This document shows, in pieces, positions 10,291 through 22,195 of a stretch of 64,000 nt of DNA. The position numbers and the translations under genes were made by a program. The stretch covers positions 3,807,501 to 3,871,500 of the forward strand of contig OY744520.1 of assembly GCA_963556195.1 (NCBI GenBank). The letters run 5' to 3'. The notes under the pieces are model-generated. The model was given only the letters and a program-made list of their open reading frames with translations, was not told where the DNA came from and ran no database searches. Each line of letters starts with the position of its first letter. Positions within the stretch are counted from its first letter, which is position 1. This stretch comes from Sepiola atlantica. Lineage: Eukaryota > Mollusca > Cephalopoda > Sepiida > Sepiolidae.

Positions 10291-11765
10291 ATGTTTGCCA
10301 TCGGTATGTCACAATTTGTATTTAGGTTGGAAGACCACTACTAACTATCCAGGAATTTTCTTTTCTCTCTTACTTAAATCCTACTCAAATTAGATGTTGC
10401 CCTGCTTGTTTTCGGTTTTGAACACACCGGAAAATAGTAGCCCTCATTTATTTATAAAGAGTTTGGAGAGTCTTACTTAGTAATTATTTTTTTTTTAGTT
10501 CTTTAACGACTCTTCGTATTATTCCAATAAACTCCGAGTATATATGTATATTTATGAACAATAACCTATTCAAATATTTTGGAGATATCTAAAGTAGGAT
10601 TGCCTACATTGTAAATATGGTATTGTGGTGAGTGAGATCATTCTAGTTAAGAGTACAATTAACAATGTTATTACTTTAGGCTAAGGATCACAAACACCAC
10701 CCATTTCCCCCACACGTTTTATGAACTTCTACCTAATTTTTTCACAATCTAATGTTTGTCATATGTCGTGCAAATAAATCATTCAAGTGGTGTATGTGTT
10801 TTTACAATATCAGCAACATCAGTGAGGCTTTATATAAGACATTATGATAATGCTGATTCCAAGTGTATATTAATTTATAAGAAACTGTTTTTAAATAAAT
10901 ATGCAAATTAAAACGAATTGGGGGTATTTGTAGGTTACTACATATATCCGAAATGTCAGAATCGTATGTTGTATCACTGCATACCCCGTGTTGATGTTAA
11001 TATAATGAGGGTAGTATGAAAACACTTTCGCATTCATATATATATTTTCTATATAAATTATGCTTGCTTTTCCCCTCCAAAATCAGTCAGAGTAGACACT
11101 ACAATAATGAATCAAAATAATCGAAACAAATCACTCCATTAGCATACAACTGTCGGCCGCGTTTCCAGAAAGAGTAACTTATTTTTAAAACCTAAACGAA
11201 AAAGAGTATCATCAGTCCCTCCTGTAAGCCCTTACCAAAGAGAGTATAGCAAATTATATTTTCGCTAAGAATGAAGTCCTCCCACAACACCCAAATCACC
11301 GCCGAGTATGGCCACCCTATTATTTCACAAATACACCGATTTCAGAATTCGCAAACCAGCGAATCATCGATATCTAAACAACATTCATGATACCACGAAA
11401 CACTTTGATATTTTCATAACTTTGACTTAATTTAATAAAGTATACTTTATCCGTAAGTACTTACACCTTTTCTTCAAACCTCATTTATACAAGTAAAAAT
11501 ATACCGTTTAGACACGAAGCAAAAAACAAACATTTTGGATGCTGCCAGCAGCCAGCGAGCAGCCTCCCAATTTCGCACACGGAATGATAAAAAGAGTGGT
11601 ATTGATTGTAGAAGACATTTCATTGTCTTATGGTGTTGCAGGATGTGATTAGTGTAGTTTCTAGTAGTCTTCGTCGAGCGTTGTTATGAATGGATTTGGT
11701 GATTTGGGCCTGTTTAACTTTGAAAGCATTGATCGTCGTGCTATAAGACATGGGATAAAAGTGCG
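10291..11765. other. Unassigned AT-rich DNA
   Basis: No repeat, domain or RNA gene recognised. A slightly GC-richer patch near 11520-11580 has no coding signature. The RT of the downstream PLE was looked for here and not found. Confidence 0.5.
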
Positions 11766-12361
11766 CTGAGAGTGTTATTGTTTTTGGTGTCCTTTTTGTG
11801 TTCGCTCAATCTATTTCTTAATTCACGTGCGTTTTTCCCACGTAAATTTGATGGCACGCATTCAAATTACACATCCATATGCAACACACTTAACAGACTA
11901 GGCATTCCGACAGTACAAACCACATCACAAACCATAAAACACACATTAAACACAGTAAGACATTTCCGCAAAAAACATATCCAATGCCGGCTTATATACT
12001 ATCCCATGCAACAACTGCCATTAAATTTACGTGAGTGAAACGCAACGTGAATTGAAGAAAAAAAAGATTGAGCAAACAGAAGGGACATAAAAAAAATAAC
12101 TCTATCAGTGCACTTTTCTCTAATCTATTAGAGCACGATCATGCTTTCAAATTTGAACAGGCAAAAATAACCAAATACATTCCCCATAATAAGCAAAATT
12201 ATCCTGACCGAACAAAAACTGAACCTATATCATGGCTAACCTTTGTTCTATTCGTTGTCAATTGTACTTATATACAAGTCCCCGCATCCACACTCACTCA
12301 TAAACCCTACCCGACATACATTTTCATTCACCACAAATCTAAAACACTTAACCACAAATAA
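11766..12361 (+). pseudogene. Penelope-like element, RT tail and GIY-YIG nuclease
   Basis: The frame starting near 11772 covers the stretch before the nuclease (TSQTIKHTLNTVRHFRKK). Then, by shifting frame at about 11995, GLYTIPCNNCH, a stop, and IYVSETQREL are read. This is the GIY...YIG pair with the intervening CxxC typical of PLE nucleases, where YIGET has become YVSET. NNSISALFSNLLEHDHAFKF and EQAKITKY (about 12090-12160) give the following conserved H...LLEHDH...F..AKI segment. The domain nicks the target to prime reverse transcription. One stop and two frame changes mark it inactive. No RT motifs remain upstream, so the copy is 5'-truncated. Confidence 0.72.
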
Positions 12362-13075
12362 CAGCCTTACCAATGAACACAATCTATACATCCTCACAAA
12401 TATTTAGATATTTAACCCCCGTTTGCCCTCAATTTAATTTCAAACCATCAACACTGCCTGCACAAAACTACATTTCACCTATTTCTCGCCAAAATTAATA
12501 TTACTTTTCTCCTTCTCTTTCGTTTTCTTTTTCCTTCTCCTCATTGTCATATCACAGCAAATTTCAACATTCCTTCTAACTTACTTATATTCACACATTC
12601 CTGCCCTCTAAAAATGTCACACCTAACCACAACAAAAGCTCCCCTCTCCCCCTACACCCATCCCATCCTTTCGACTACTTCTTTCACACTCTTATCCACC
12701 CACCCCGCCTACTTTCAAATCATGTTCATTTCTTCAAATCTGTTTCCAAAACTATGATACTACCTACACATTAAAGACACATAGCTCCCCGTTACCTCCT
12801 CTATCCCCAGCCCCTCAAATCCATGCTACACCTCACCACGACAAAAACCTCAGCACCCAGCCCGTCTCCCACTCTGAGAGAAATTCACTAACACTCCCAC
12901 TCCCCCCATCCTCTTTTTCACGCACAGCCATCCACATTCATTTCACTCTCTGCCACCGACTTCTCTCAGTCAGGACTTGGTCCCGCGCTCCCAGTAGTGG
13001 CTTCTACTATTTCTCATCAACCCATCATGTCAACCCAATATTTCTATGTACTTGCATGGCATTTTACTTAAAATT
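12362..13075 (+). mobile_element. PLE 3' untranslated region, C/A/T-rich
   Basis: Strong strand bias with very little G from 12362 to about 12960, unlike the flanks. It links the GIY-YIG remnant to the hammerhead-like motif and the (AT)n end. Its last part (from about 13020, GTCAACCCAATATTTCTATG) reappears inverted at 62620-62760, which shows that it belongs to a mobile unit. Confidence 0.6.
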
Positions 13076-13122
13076 ATCATCCTGAGGAAGGCTTTCAAAT
13101 AAAGACGAAACGTTGATGAATA
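13074..13122 (+). ncRNA. Hammerhead-like motif near PLE 3' end
   Basis: CTGAGGA (13082-13088) and GAA (13107-13109) flank an imperfect hairpin (CTTT/AAAG). Helix I pairs TCATC (13077-13081) with GATGA (13115-13119), five bases without mismatch. Helix III would be the palindrome ACGT (13110-13113), too short to fold alone but able to pair between two copies, followed by U13114 at position 17. Hammerheads with minimal helix III acting as dimers are known from PLEs. The A after the core (13089) is an extra base, so activity is uncertain. Confidence 0.5.
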
Positions 13123-13163
13123 CATGAAAAAAAAACATATTTTGCTTTTTCCTTTTTCATTTC

Positions 13164-13165
<2 letters not shown>

Positions 13166-13249
<84 letters not shown>
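13166..13249. repeat. (AT)n tract
   Basis: 84-bp pure tract closing the PLE 3' end. Confidence 0.98.
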
Positions 13250-13252
<3 letters not shown>

Positions 13253-13400
13253 ATGTATACACATTTATATTATAATATAAAACAATTTATCGCGTATACA
13301 CATTTCCAATATTTACATTTACATTTTTCAGTAATTTTACAGAGCTTGCTATAAGTATGAACATATATTTAAGGCAAGTAAGCTCCACATAAACGTGACT
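13250..13400 (+). repeat. Possible diverged left-end fragment of repeat family A
   Basis: Similar order of words to 3612-3770: GTATACACATTT, TATTTAC, AGAGCTTGCTATAAG, GGCAAGTAAGCTCCACAT (compare GGCAATTAAGCTACACAT). It also follows (AT)n directly. Divergence is high and the match is by eye. Confidence 0.35.
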
Positions 13401-14599
13401 TATATGAATAGGCGGGTTGTTTAGTAACATGCTAACTGTGTTAAAGCCTGTATTAAAATCGTCAATTGTTCCATTAACATTCAGTATAGTGTCTTATCAC
13501 CTAACATCTGATGAGTGACCAATACTAGTTAAATATAAGGTCGTTTGTATAATGTATCCTAGTTTAATTTTGTAATAATTTATTATTCCACATATACATT
13601 TTTGTTTGGTTTACTTTAATAATATCCATTTAACTTCAGGTTAGATTAATCTAAACATTTTAATTGTTGTTTTTTTTTCAGAAACTAAAAAAGGTAATTT
13701 ACGCTGAAGTTGTGGTGCCTTTATTGATTGCTTGTTGCGGTTTGAATTGAAATAATTTTAAAGCCTTTTCATCACAGAGTCTGCGCAAAGCTGATAAGTA
13801 AATGATTAAATTCCCCGAAGCGTATGATTGCAAGAAATATGTAAACGGTTTTCAATCGAGTACACAAAAGACCAAAATAGATACACAAATTGATTGAAGC
13901 AAGAATTAAATTAATATCACTTTTTTCAATCAAAATTATGACACCTCATTCTCTTTTATCTAATAAATGGGACGTGAGCCAAATTGTATTTTAGAGGCAA
14001 CGTTAAATAACTTACTTGTAAGAGATGTTCTTATTTTGAAATACAATTACAAAAAGTTAACCATCGCCCTGATATATAAGTAATACTGATATAACTGCAT
14101 TTTATAGTACGCTGGTTCCTCCTTGTAAGATATTTACATCAACAACTAGCTCTGAAAGCAGAAATAACTTTATGTTTCATCCTGAGTGATTGCTTGCATA
14201 AAACATTATTATTTGTGATTAAGCGGAGACAATATGTAATATACCTTTCAACGACATGATCTGTTAGCAGGTCAAACAGCTTACAAAAGATGAAGGTATG
14301 TGTATTTTCGCGACTTCAGATCTAGCGTTCCTTCTTATATGCCCTCAATGTTGGCAAACCAATATATAACCCAATATATGTTCATTAACTTAATAGAATT
14401 AAACTTGGTACCAGTGTTGGCCAATGTTACTACAATTGTTGTATACCTAGACGTACCCGTGGCCTGTGGGTCACAACCATTACCACTATTCATTCTACCT
14501 TGATTTAATTCAAAAATCAATAAACGGTGACTTATCATATAAGACATTATTTTTGCATAACAAAATTAAAATACCTTTTTACTTTTATTGTTTTTACTA
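13401..14599. other. Unassigned AT-rich DNA
   Basis: No known repeat or domain. The opposed open frames at 14300-14503 (+) and 14335-14547 (-) overlap and neither shows a motif. Confidence 0.5.
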
Positions 14600-15560
14600 A
14601 CTATGAGTGTCCATACGAGTGATTGCTCGCTGACAATAACAAGTCGTGTTCCCAAGGATCTCGAATGAAAAAGAGTATCATCAGATATCTAGCATTCTTC
14701 ACCTCTTTCGATAACCATTCGAAATTATTTTGCGTTATCGCAACAGTCATATACCATGGGTTACTCACTAGCAGCACCTTGTGTTGTTCTCTATAATTTA
14801 CGTGAAAATCAGCCTCCCACAGATTCCAGTATTCTCGCACGCTTCGAGTGGAGGTCGGGATGGTTCTCCATTTTCTTTCCAACCTTCTTGACCTTTCACA
14901 ACAATGTGTGTAGTATCAGATGAGGCTTGGCAAACGCATGTATGTATGTGTGTGTTTTCTCGTTTCTGCCCATTTCCATTCATCTGTAGAACGTCAGTGT
15001 ATCTTAGTTATGTGTTTGTGTGTATGGGGCGCATTCAATTACTGCCCCAATGTGTCGTATGGTTATATCATTTTCGTTTGTTGTATGGTCTACATCTAAC
15101 ATTTGATTCCAATTTCTATTAATCTTTTTCCAGAGTAATAAAACTTGTTTCATGTGCTTCTACTATTATTGGTATTATAGTGATTTTCACAGTGTCCAAT
15201 ATTACTTTAAATTCTCTGAAATGTTCTATATGTGTTTACTTCATGTCCCTGCCTCTTTGGTGTTCACTCCGTGATCTGTTAGCGAAATCTTTGAAATGCT
15301 AAGTCGTTTTCTTTATTTATTTTTATCACGTTGAGCTCCCTTTCTTAGATGCACTTGTCTTGTGAAGATCGTTATTGGTTGACCTGCTTGGTTTCGTTGT
15401 ATGGTAGTCATTAGACATGTCTTTTAGATGTTCCATCCATTCCAAAAATCCCCTTTTTTAATATAATTCTATTATCATTTCTTTTGTAGTTTAACTCTTT
15501 CTTTATTACTTACCTGTATTAGTTCTCTTGAATCCTGATAGCTGATACTAGAAGAGTCAA
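14600..15560 (-). pseudogene. R4/Dong-like LINE, second and older 3' fragment
   Basis: On the minus strand 15131-15250 reads HIEHFREFKVILDTVKITII then PIIVEAHETSFITLEK, and upstream (to about 15300) DHGVNTKEAGT. This parallels the C-terminus of the fuller copy at 16270-19140 (ADHRVKLNETG...NIIPIIVGALRTVP). A further shared piece, REYWNLWEA near 14830, parallels PGEYWNSGKV of that copy, with about 250 bp of extra sequence between. Stops are frequent. The element encodes an RT plus a restriction-like nuclease; only the nuclease end is left here. Confidence 0.55.
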
Positions 15561-16137
15561 CATTTATAGGATGCCGACCAAGTCCCCTATGTTGGTTATC
15601 AAGGGGGCACCTGAACATCATGACACTCATATCTTTCTTATGACCGTCACGGGTTTCGGTTTAGTTTACATTCTTTCGTCCCTACATCCGAGATATCGTA
15701 CTATCGTGTATACTGTCTGTATGGCTCTTAATGCTATATTACAAGTTTGCGTGGTACTTTATGAAATAGGTGGACGCTTAATAGAACATGTACAGTAAGC
15801 TGATAGCATATGTATCAATAAATTTCAGATATTCAAAATTTAATTTTTGCAGTTTATATTATCCCTCGATCTACGTGAGGACAGCTTACTATAGAGTGTT
15901 TATTTTATTTTACCCCAATAATCTTTGCTCCTCATGAAACTAAAGAAATATCATCTAGTCCGTCGCCTTAAAATATGAAGAGTGTTTGTCGGTGGGTAAA
16001 TAGAAAAATACTCAACAAAATAAAATTATGTATAAGCGCCTAATAATACATGTAAATTTAAATTATAATATACGTATTAATACATTTCAGAAGGATTTTA
16101 AAACAGTTTATCCTATATGTCGCTCAGTGTGGGGGCA
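15561..16137. other. Unassigned DNA with one hydrophobic open frame
   Basis: The frame at 15571-15798 (+), 75 codons, contains two stretches that could be membrane segments (GFGLVYILSSL; VCMALNAILQVCVVLY). No family is recognised and no splice or promoter signal is seen. It lies between two remnants of one LINE family, so it may be noise in 3' element sequence. Confidence 0.35.
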
Positions 16138-16140
16138 TTA

Positions 16141-16207
<67 letters not shown>

Positions 16208-16208
16208 T
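16138..16208. repeat. (TTA)n tract at LINE 3' end
   Basis: About 23 trinucleotide units with one G. It lies just downstream, in minus-strand terms, of the R4/Dong-like coding end. Confidence 0.97.
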
Positions 16209-16269
16209 TAGCTTACTAGAAGTTATCACGCAAGTCATCGTCAGCGAATGCTCACTGAGAAAAAATAGT

Positions 16270-19140
16270 GGTGTTACTTGGAGTCTGAGGGACAACTAAC
16301 CTTCCCGGAGTTCCAGTACTCTCCAGGATGTTTGGGGACTGTTCTTAGTGCTCCTACGATTATTGGTATTATATTGACGTTTTTCATGCTCCATATTTAC
16401 TTCAATTTTCTGGCAAGCTTTTTGTATTTGCATCCTATTCCCGTCTCATTCAGCTTTACTCTGTGGTCTGCTGAAACCTCGAAGTCTACGATTTGACAAG
16501 ATGTGTCCTTCTTATTGCTTGTATGGGTTTATCTGTTTGTACATCAATATTCCAGAGAATTTAGTGTTTCGTTTTCTAGTAATATATCTGGTATATGTTG
16601 TACAATTTGTTAGCATGTTCAACATGCGATTGGTTGCACAGTTCCTAGTGGACAGCTTTGGCCACATTGTAATGCTTGTTCTCGTATTCTTTTGAGGCGT
16701 GTTTGCGACATTCACTTATTATGTGATTTACTGTTTCGTCTCTTTTCCAGCCAGTCTGCATTTTCTATTTTTCTGCGTTTCATCTATTTCAGCATTGCTA
16801 TGTGCAGCCGTCAGTAAAGATCCCGTTTCTCTGTTCAAGTTTCTTTTTATTAGCCATGTCCAGCTATTTTCGTAAGATTCTTCTCTTGAACTGTCCATGT
16901 AGTTGGTTTCTTCCTACTTTTCTTTTCTTGTCTTATTCTGTCTGATTCTAGTGCTTCTCAAGTTGTTCGCTGGGACGGTGTCTCTTGCTTCGGTGATTAG
17001 TCTTTCTGTGCACTGGCTTTTGTATTTCCAGCTCTTTTTTGTGTCTTCCACACAGTCCTCTATACTTACCTGTCATCTGCCCGTCCGTTTCATTCTATGT
17101 AGAGTATGTCCGTATTGTCTTGTAGGTGTTGTGCGGTGTGCATGATTATTCATTTTCTAGTACTGTGGTCAATGTGTCTTACCCTTTTTTTTTAGTCCAA
17201 CCTATGAATGCCCCAGAGTATTTTATTAATGATGCTGTCGAGGTGTTTATTTATTTACTTCATTTTTGCTATATAATTTATTTTCTGAGAGTGTTCTTGT
17301 TCTTCTCCAATATTCTTTTCCAATCTTTGTAATTTATTTAGATTTTATGGTGCCTTCTTCCAGAACGGCCAAACATGTATATCTCCCCTGTTCGCAAAGC
17401 ACCTTCATATCCTCTGGTTGGGCAGTTCCATGCTCTCTGTCGTCTCCAGTATCCTCCTTTTCCATCTCAAGCAGTGAACGCTATTCGATTAATTATTCCA
17501 GTTGAATGTCTTAGCTAGAGATTATTGTCGTATTTATCAGCGTTTTCTAGTGTGTGTTTGCTGTTTGCAAAGAGTTTCAGGCCGTCCATGTGCATGGGGG
17601 TGTTTATTCTGTAAACTTTTATCCGGCATAACATTATTTGAGTATGTAGAGTGGAATCATGACTAGGATAATTCGTGGTGGTGATGGGGAGTTATTTTTC
17701 GCAAATGCCTCTCTGTATTTTCATCTCAGTCAGGTGTTGTCCTCCAAATGTCAGTTCTAGTCTCCATGTTTTCCTTGCTTTCTTAATAAGTTTAATACTT
17801 ATCCATGCTTGAAAGATTCTGCCGTAAGCTTTCTTTAAGGAAATCCATGTCATAGCTATGTTTTATTTCTGTTTTTTACCCCCTTCAGAATCTCTTGATC
17901 TATGTAAAGCAGATAATGCGTCCCCAGTTGCCCGTTTCCAGCATCCTTTTTTTCTTCGGAAAGCAGTTCGCGATTGTTCAGGTGTTGTTAGATTTGCTAT
18001 CTCAGTTGTGCTGTAAAGATTTTCCACATTGTTGGGAAACAAGTTATTAGCATTTAGTTTTTTATCGGATCTTTCCTTTTTTGGAATATTTTTGTATTAG
18101 TGTTCTTTTTGCTTTAGTCTTCCGACTCTGGTACGTCTATCTTGTAGACACATCCTCTCAGTTTCTGCGCTAGCTTTTCATGTAGGGGTTGGTAATTTTT
18201 TTTTAAATAGTACGCATGTATTTCATCATTGCTTGGTGCTTTCTCGTGTGCCATTTTCCTTAGGATTGTCTCAATTGTTTCTTCATTAATGTCTGTTTCT
18301 TTTTTTTACATTTCCTTTTAGTCCATATTTCATTTTGTTCAGCTATTTGGCATTGTTGCTGTGTTTGAGGCGTTTCCCATATCTTGCTTCAGTAGTGTTT
18401 TGTCTCTGTCAGGTTCGGTTTTTCTGTTGTTGTTCTTTCTCTGTTTATGTTTTTGTAAGACAGGTTTCTATTGTTTTCACAGGTCCTGTTTTATATTGGT
18501 CACTGTTTTTTTCTTTTTTTTTAGTTTGATACTTATTGATTCCCCCCCCCCCCCGTATATGTCAAGTTTTTTCTATGATAGTATATGTAGTGATGTACGC
18601 GAGGAGTCTTTACTTTCGCTGTTTCGACTTTCATCTTCTTCTAATCTTCGTTCTTTAGGGATGGGAATTTTGTGTTTTTCTTGGACATAAACCGTTTTAT
18701 GTTTTCCACTTTTCTTGCATTTTCAGTTTCAGCGTTTACCTTTTGCCCGTCATCTTCCTGAGTGTTTTTCGTCAAATGGTGTTTCTTGATCTGTTCCAGC
18801 ATTTATCTTTTGTTTGATTTTTGTGAATTCCATCTCCGAGAACCATTGTCTGTTGAGTAGTTGTCTTGCTTTATCTGCTATCCTTTGTTTCGTTGGGTGG
18901 TAGCCAGTAGAAATGTCCAATAGATTTTTCATTCGCTTCCGGGGGCCTCTTTCTGTTGTGTGGCGGCTTTTGTAGTAGCATTCCATTACCAGTGTCTTCT
19001 ATTTTTCGATCCATTTCTTTCAATGACTTTCTTTTTTTGTTCTTTTCATTCCAGCTTTATTATGTTTCAGGTGTGCCCTTTTCGTGCCTAGAATTATACA
19101 GGTTACTTACATGTTGTGGTCCGTGATATTCTTCTTGAGA
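16270..19140 (-). pseudogene. R4/Dong-like LINE: RT plus restriction-like endonuclease, dead
   Basis: Minus-strand reading, N to C. The N-terminal segment is TTERGPRKRMKNLLDISTGY (about 18890-18955). RT motif A is MTWISLKKAYGRI (17827-17864), where the catalytic Asp expected in WID is Ser. MKIQRGI is the start of motif B. Motif C is MHMDGLKLFA (17568-17597), where YMDD has become HMDG. A zinc-knuckle-like RDETVNHIISEC follows at 16681-16740. The restriction-like nuclease core is IVDFEVSADHRVKL at 16443-16498. The C-terminus is NIIPIIVGALRTVPKHPGEYW (16290-16390). Length about 2.9 kb, with many stops. Loss of both catalytic motifs proves inactivity. TTA-type repeats flank both ends, as reported for Dong elements that target TAA repeats. 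Confidence 0.8.
18542..18554. repeat. Poly-C run
   Basis: Thirteen C in a row inside the LINE relic, a likely slippage or assembly trouble spot. Confidence 0.95.
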
Positions 19141-19157
19141 GTCAAGAGGCCAACATT

Positions 19158-19222
19158 CATTATTATTATTAGTAGTAGTAGTCGTAGTAGTAGTAGTAGT
19201 AGCAGTAGTAGTAGTAATAGTA
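19158..19222. repeat. (TTA)/(GTA)n tract at LINE 5' end
   Basis: Starts as (ATT)4 and continues as imperfect AGT units. With 16138-16208 it brackets the R4/Dong-like element. Confidence 0.93.
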
Positions 19223-22030
19223 TAAACAGGTAAAAATTATTTTTTTTATTTTAACATCAAATTTAGATACATTTTTCTGCACATGCATATGTATATAAAT
19301 TCGATTATGACGAAAAAATACAGCTACTAATTTCCTAAATGCTGACAGAGACAATAGGAAATTCTAAAGAGTTAGTCAATCAACATATAAATAGGCGAGA
19401 CAAACATACGTAGTCAAGAGAGATATTAGTGACTTGTTTACTTCATTATAAATTACGGCTGATTGAAACATATTTATTTTAATACATACCTCAATCTAAG
19501 AACTAAGTTATATTTTAGCATTTATACTTGTTATTAAAGAAAAAAGCTTTCGGAAAACAAATGTTTCATTATCTCACATTAAGTAAAATAATAGATTCCT
19601 AATGTTTTAACATCCGTTCGCAGCTACGTCTTGATTACCAATTTTAGTTCAGTGAATGATGCACTATGAATTATAAATTACTACCGCATACCATCAGTAC
19701 AACATTGACGAAAGAATTATGTGTTTTGAATATCTATATAATATCATAGAATTACGTCAGTATTTATTTTTACATATATGAATTATCCATATCATTTTTG
19801 GTTACATAAAGAAGGAAACACACGGCGTTTACTCTTGATATACGGTGAAAGATCTCATTCAGAATGCATTTCAGACGGCGGTGATTGTCTGACTTGCTAT
19901 TTGCTTTCTGTTTTCTTTGGACGACTTGAAATTGTTTTGTCTGGGGTGTAGGAAAATGCACGTTTTTTTATTCGCTAACATTCTTGTGACGCTACTGATT
20001 TATATTTATTTATATAAAAATAAATGTACATTGGTATCATTATAAAGCTACCCTGATATTGAATAAAGAGAAAATGATGAATATTGAGTAAAAATGCATA
20101 GACAGGTACGTTAGCTTGTTTGTAAAGTGTACAACAGTTTAAGTCTGAATGTATCTCGTTTAAAAGTAATTCTAAGCTACAATTCTATGTCCATCATTTG
20201 TTGTTTTGTGTTATTTACTTAAAATAATGTATTTATTTGAATACTAGATAAATAAGGGAGAATGATTCTGATTGACAAAAGAAAACTCTTAACTAACCGA
20301 TTGTAATGCTGATCATGTTGAAGAAAGAAAAACTGTCGTGATGCACAAAAATGGTCGGTAGAATCATCAAAGGCGTTTCTTGACTCATTCAATCGGCTTT
20401 TAGATGACGCTCATTCGGTTTACAATAAACAACAATACAAAATCTTTTTGTAGTAAGAGAAAAAGAGAGGGGGAAAGAGAGAAGGGCGGCAGAGAGTGAT
20501 AGAAAGGGATGATTGGTCTTTTTTTTAATTCGCTATTACATGAAGAATCTACAACTTCTCTGTTGCAATATATCAATGGCTTCCGCGACAAGACCGATCG
20601 ATCTATCGCTCTTCTCATCTGAATTCCCATTTACGTGCTAAATACCGTAGAAAACCCAGAGTAGCTTTCTGCATTTAAATTAAGTTTTTTGGAACGTTCA
20701 GAATACAACAAATTGCAATCATTTTAAAAGACTTTGCAATTTTATATTAGAGTAGCAGCTGTAACCAGCATTGTCTGGGCTGTAAATGTGCTGAGCATAA
20801 TCAATACAAATTCGGAAAGATGTGAGTCACTTTTCCGCTCTGTTATGGGTAAATTGATTAAACTAATTGTGTTCGTACAATTCATTTAGAAAACTTAAAC
20901 AATTATAAAATATTACCAGCATTAACAAACCTTTGAAAAGTAATATACCGGTAAAAATCATAAGAACTCCGTTTTCATACACTAGCAGGAAGAGCCGATC
21001 TTTTTCGGGTTTTGATAAAGCACTTTCTGACTTCCGCTCTAACTTATACTATTATATTGTTGTTTTTCTTTGTACTAGAATTGTATGATATTATGGTGTA
21101 CAGATAATTCATGCGTACATATTTATCGTATCAAACTCTGCCCTTTAATTATAATGTCGAGGGTTCCTATACGACAACCAGTCTAACAGAGTCTGTGTTA
21201 TTTGAGTTTGGTGCTCTTTTTTCTGGCGTGATGACGTGTGATTCTGTGCAGTTCTAGAGGGTCCGCCATGCTAGGATCTATCTTCTCTATCTTAGAAGTG
21301 ATTAGTTTCCAGCTTATCGCATGAGGCGCACCTACAGGGGAATGTCGACGATATAATCTAGGCATTTTTTGTAAGCCAGAGTTGTCTGCCTCTTGTGCGC
21401 TGGCTTTTAAATTGCCTATTTTTCGAATTTGTGTCACATCTTCCCTCGGTTTGAGGCAGGTAAATACTACCTCTATGGAAGACTCTCTTCTTTCGGTCTT
21501 GAACGATTTTTATTGAAATAATTTCAATGTATATATATATTAAACTCCGTCTAAAACAAGATCCCTTCGGCGTTTTACGAGAATAAATAAGTAACTATAT
21601 GTTCACTTACTCTCATCTATTAACTTCATAGTATATTTTAATTGTTATTATTTAAGCTATTTAATTATCAAGTTATAAATATAAATACAATCAAGTAAAA
21701 TGTGGTATTCCCTTTTTCCTCGGTGTCGTGCACATATTCATATGCAACATATAGACACACTAAAAAACCTCTAGGACGTAGCCAATGCATAACGAACGTA
21801 TACCCTCGTCATATTGATAGATGCTCTCTGAATTACAACCAATTAAGTAAAACTATAAACAACATATAACACATTTCTTTTAACATATACTTCAGTGTTG
21901 ACAAGATGTTATGCATCAAGTTATTATGTTCTGCAATTAAAACTTTGTTTAATTTATTGGTAAAAAAAAGTATGCATTTATATGCCTACTTATTCCTTGT
22001 TAAGTTCATTCCGAAATGGCGATCTGTACG
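19223..22030. other. Unassigned AT-rich DNA
   Basis: Nothing recognised apart from a purine-rich GA stretch at about 20455-20510. A GC-richer island at about 21190-21440 has a minus-strand frame (79 codons, basic, RHSPVGAPHAISWKL) without a known family. It may be an element fragment. Confidence 0.45.
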
Positions 22031-22107
22031 TTTCTCTCTCTCTCACTCACTCTCGCTCTTTCTCTTTCTCTCACCCTCTATCTCTCTCACTCTTTCTCTC
22101 TCTCTCT

Positions 22108-22192
<85 letters not shown>
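22031..22192. repeat. (TC)n followed by (AT)n
   Basis: TC-rich 22031-22109, then AT 22111-22190 with a G at 22154. Overlapping Leu-Ser/Ile-Tyr frames here are repeat translation. Confidence 0.97.

Positions 22193-22195
<3 letters not shown>

Noticed and set aside
15571..15798. Small membrane protein gene
   Set aside because: Two hydrophobic stretches alone are weak evidence in AT-rich DNA; there is no start context, intron signal or known family.
16903..18690. Several plus-strand frames rich in Phe, Leu and Ser (16903-17145, 17266-17505, 18361-18690)
   Set aside because: They are the complement of the minus-strand R4/Dong-like coding sequence.
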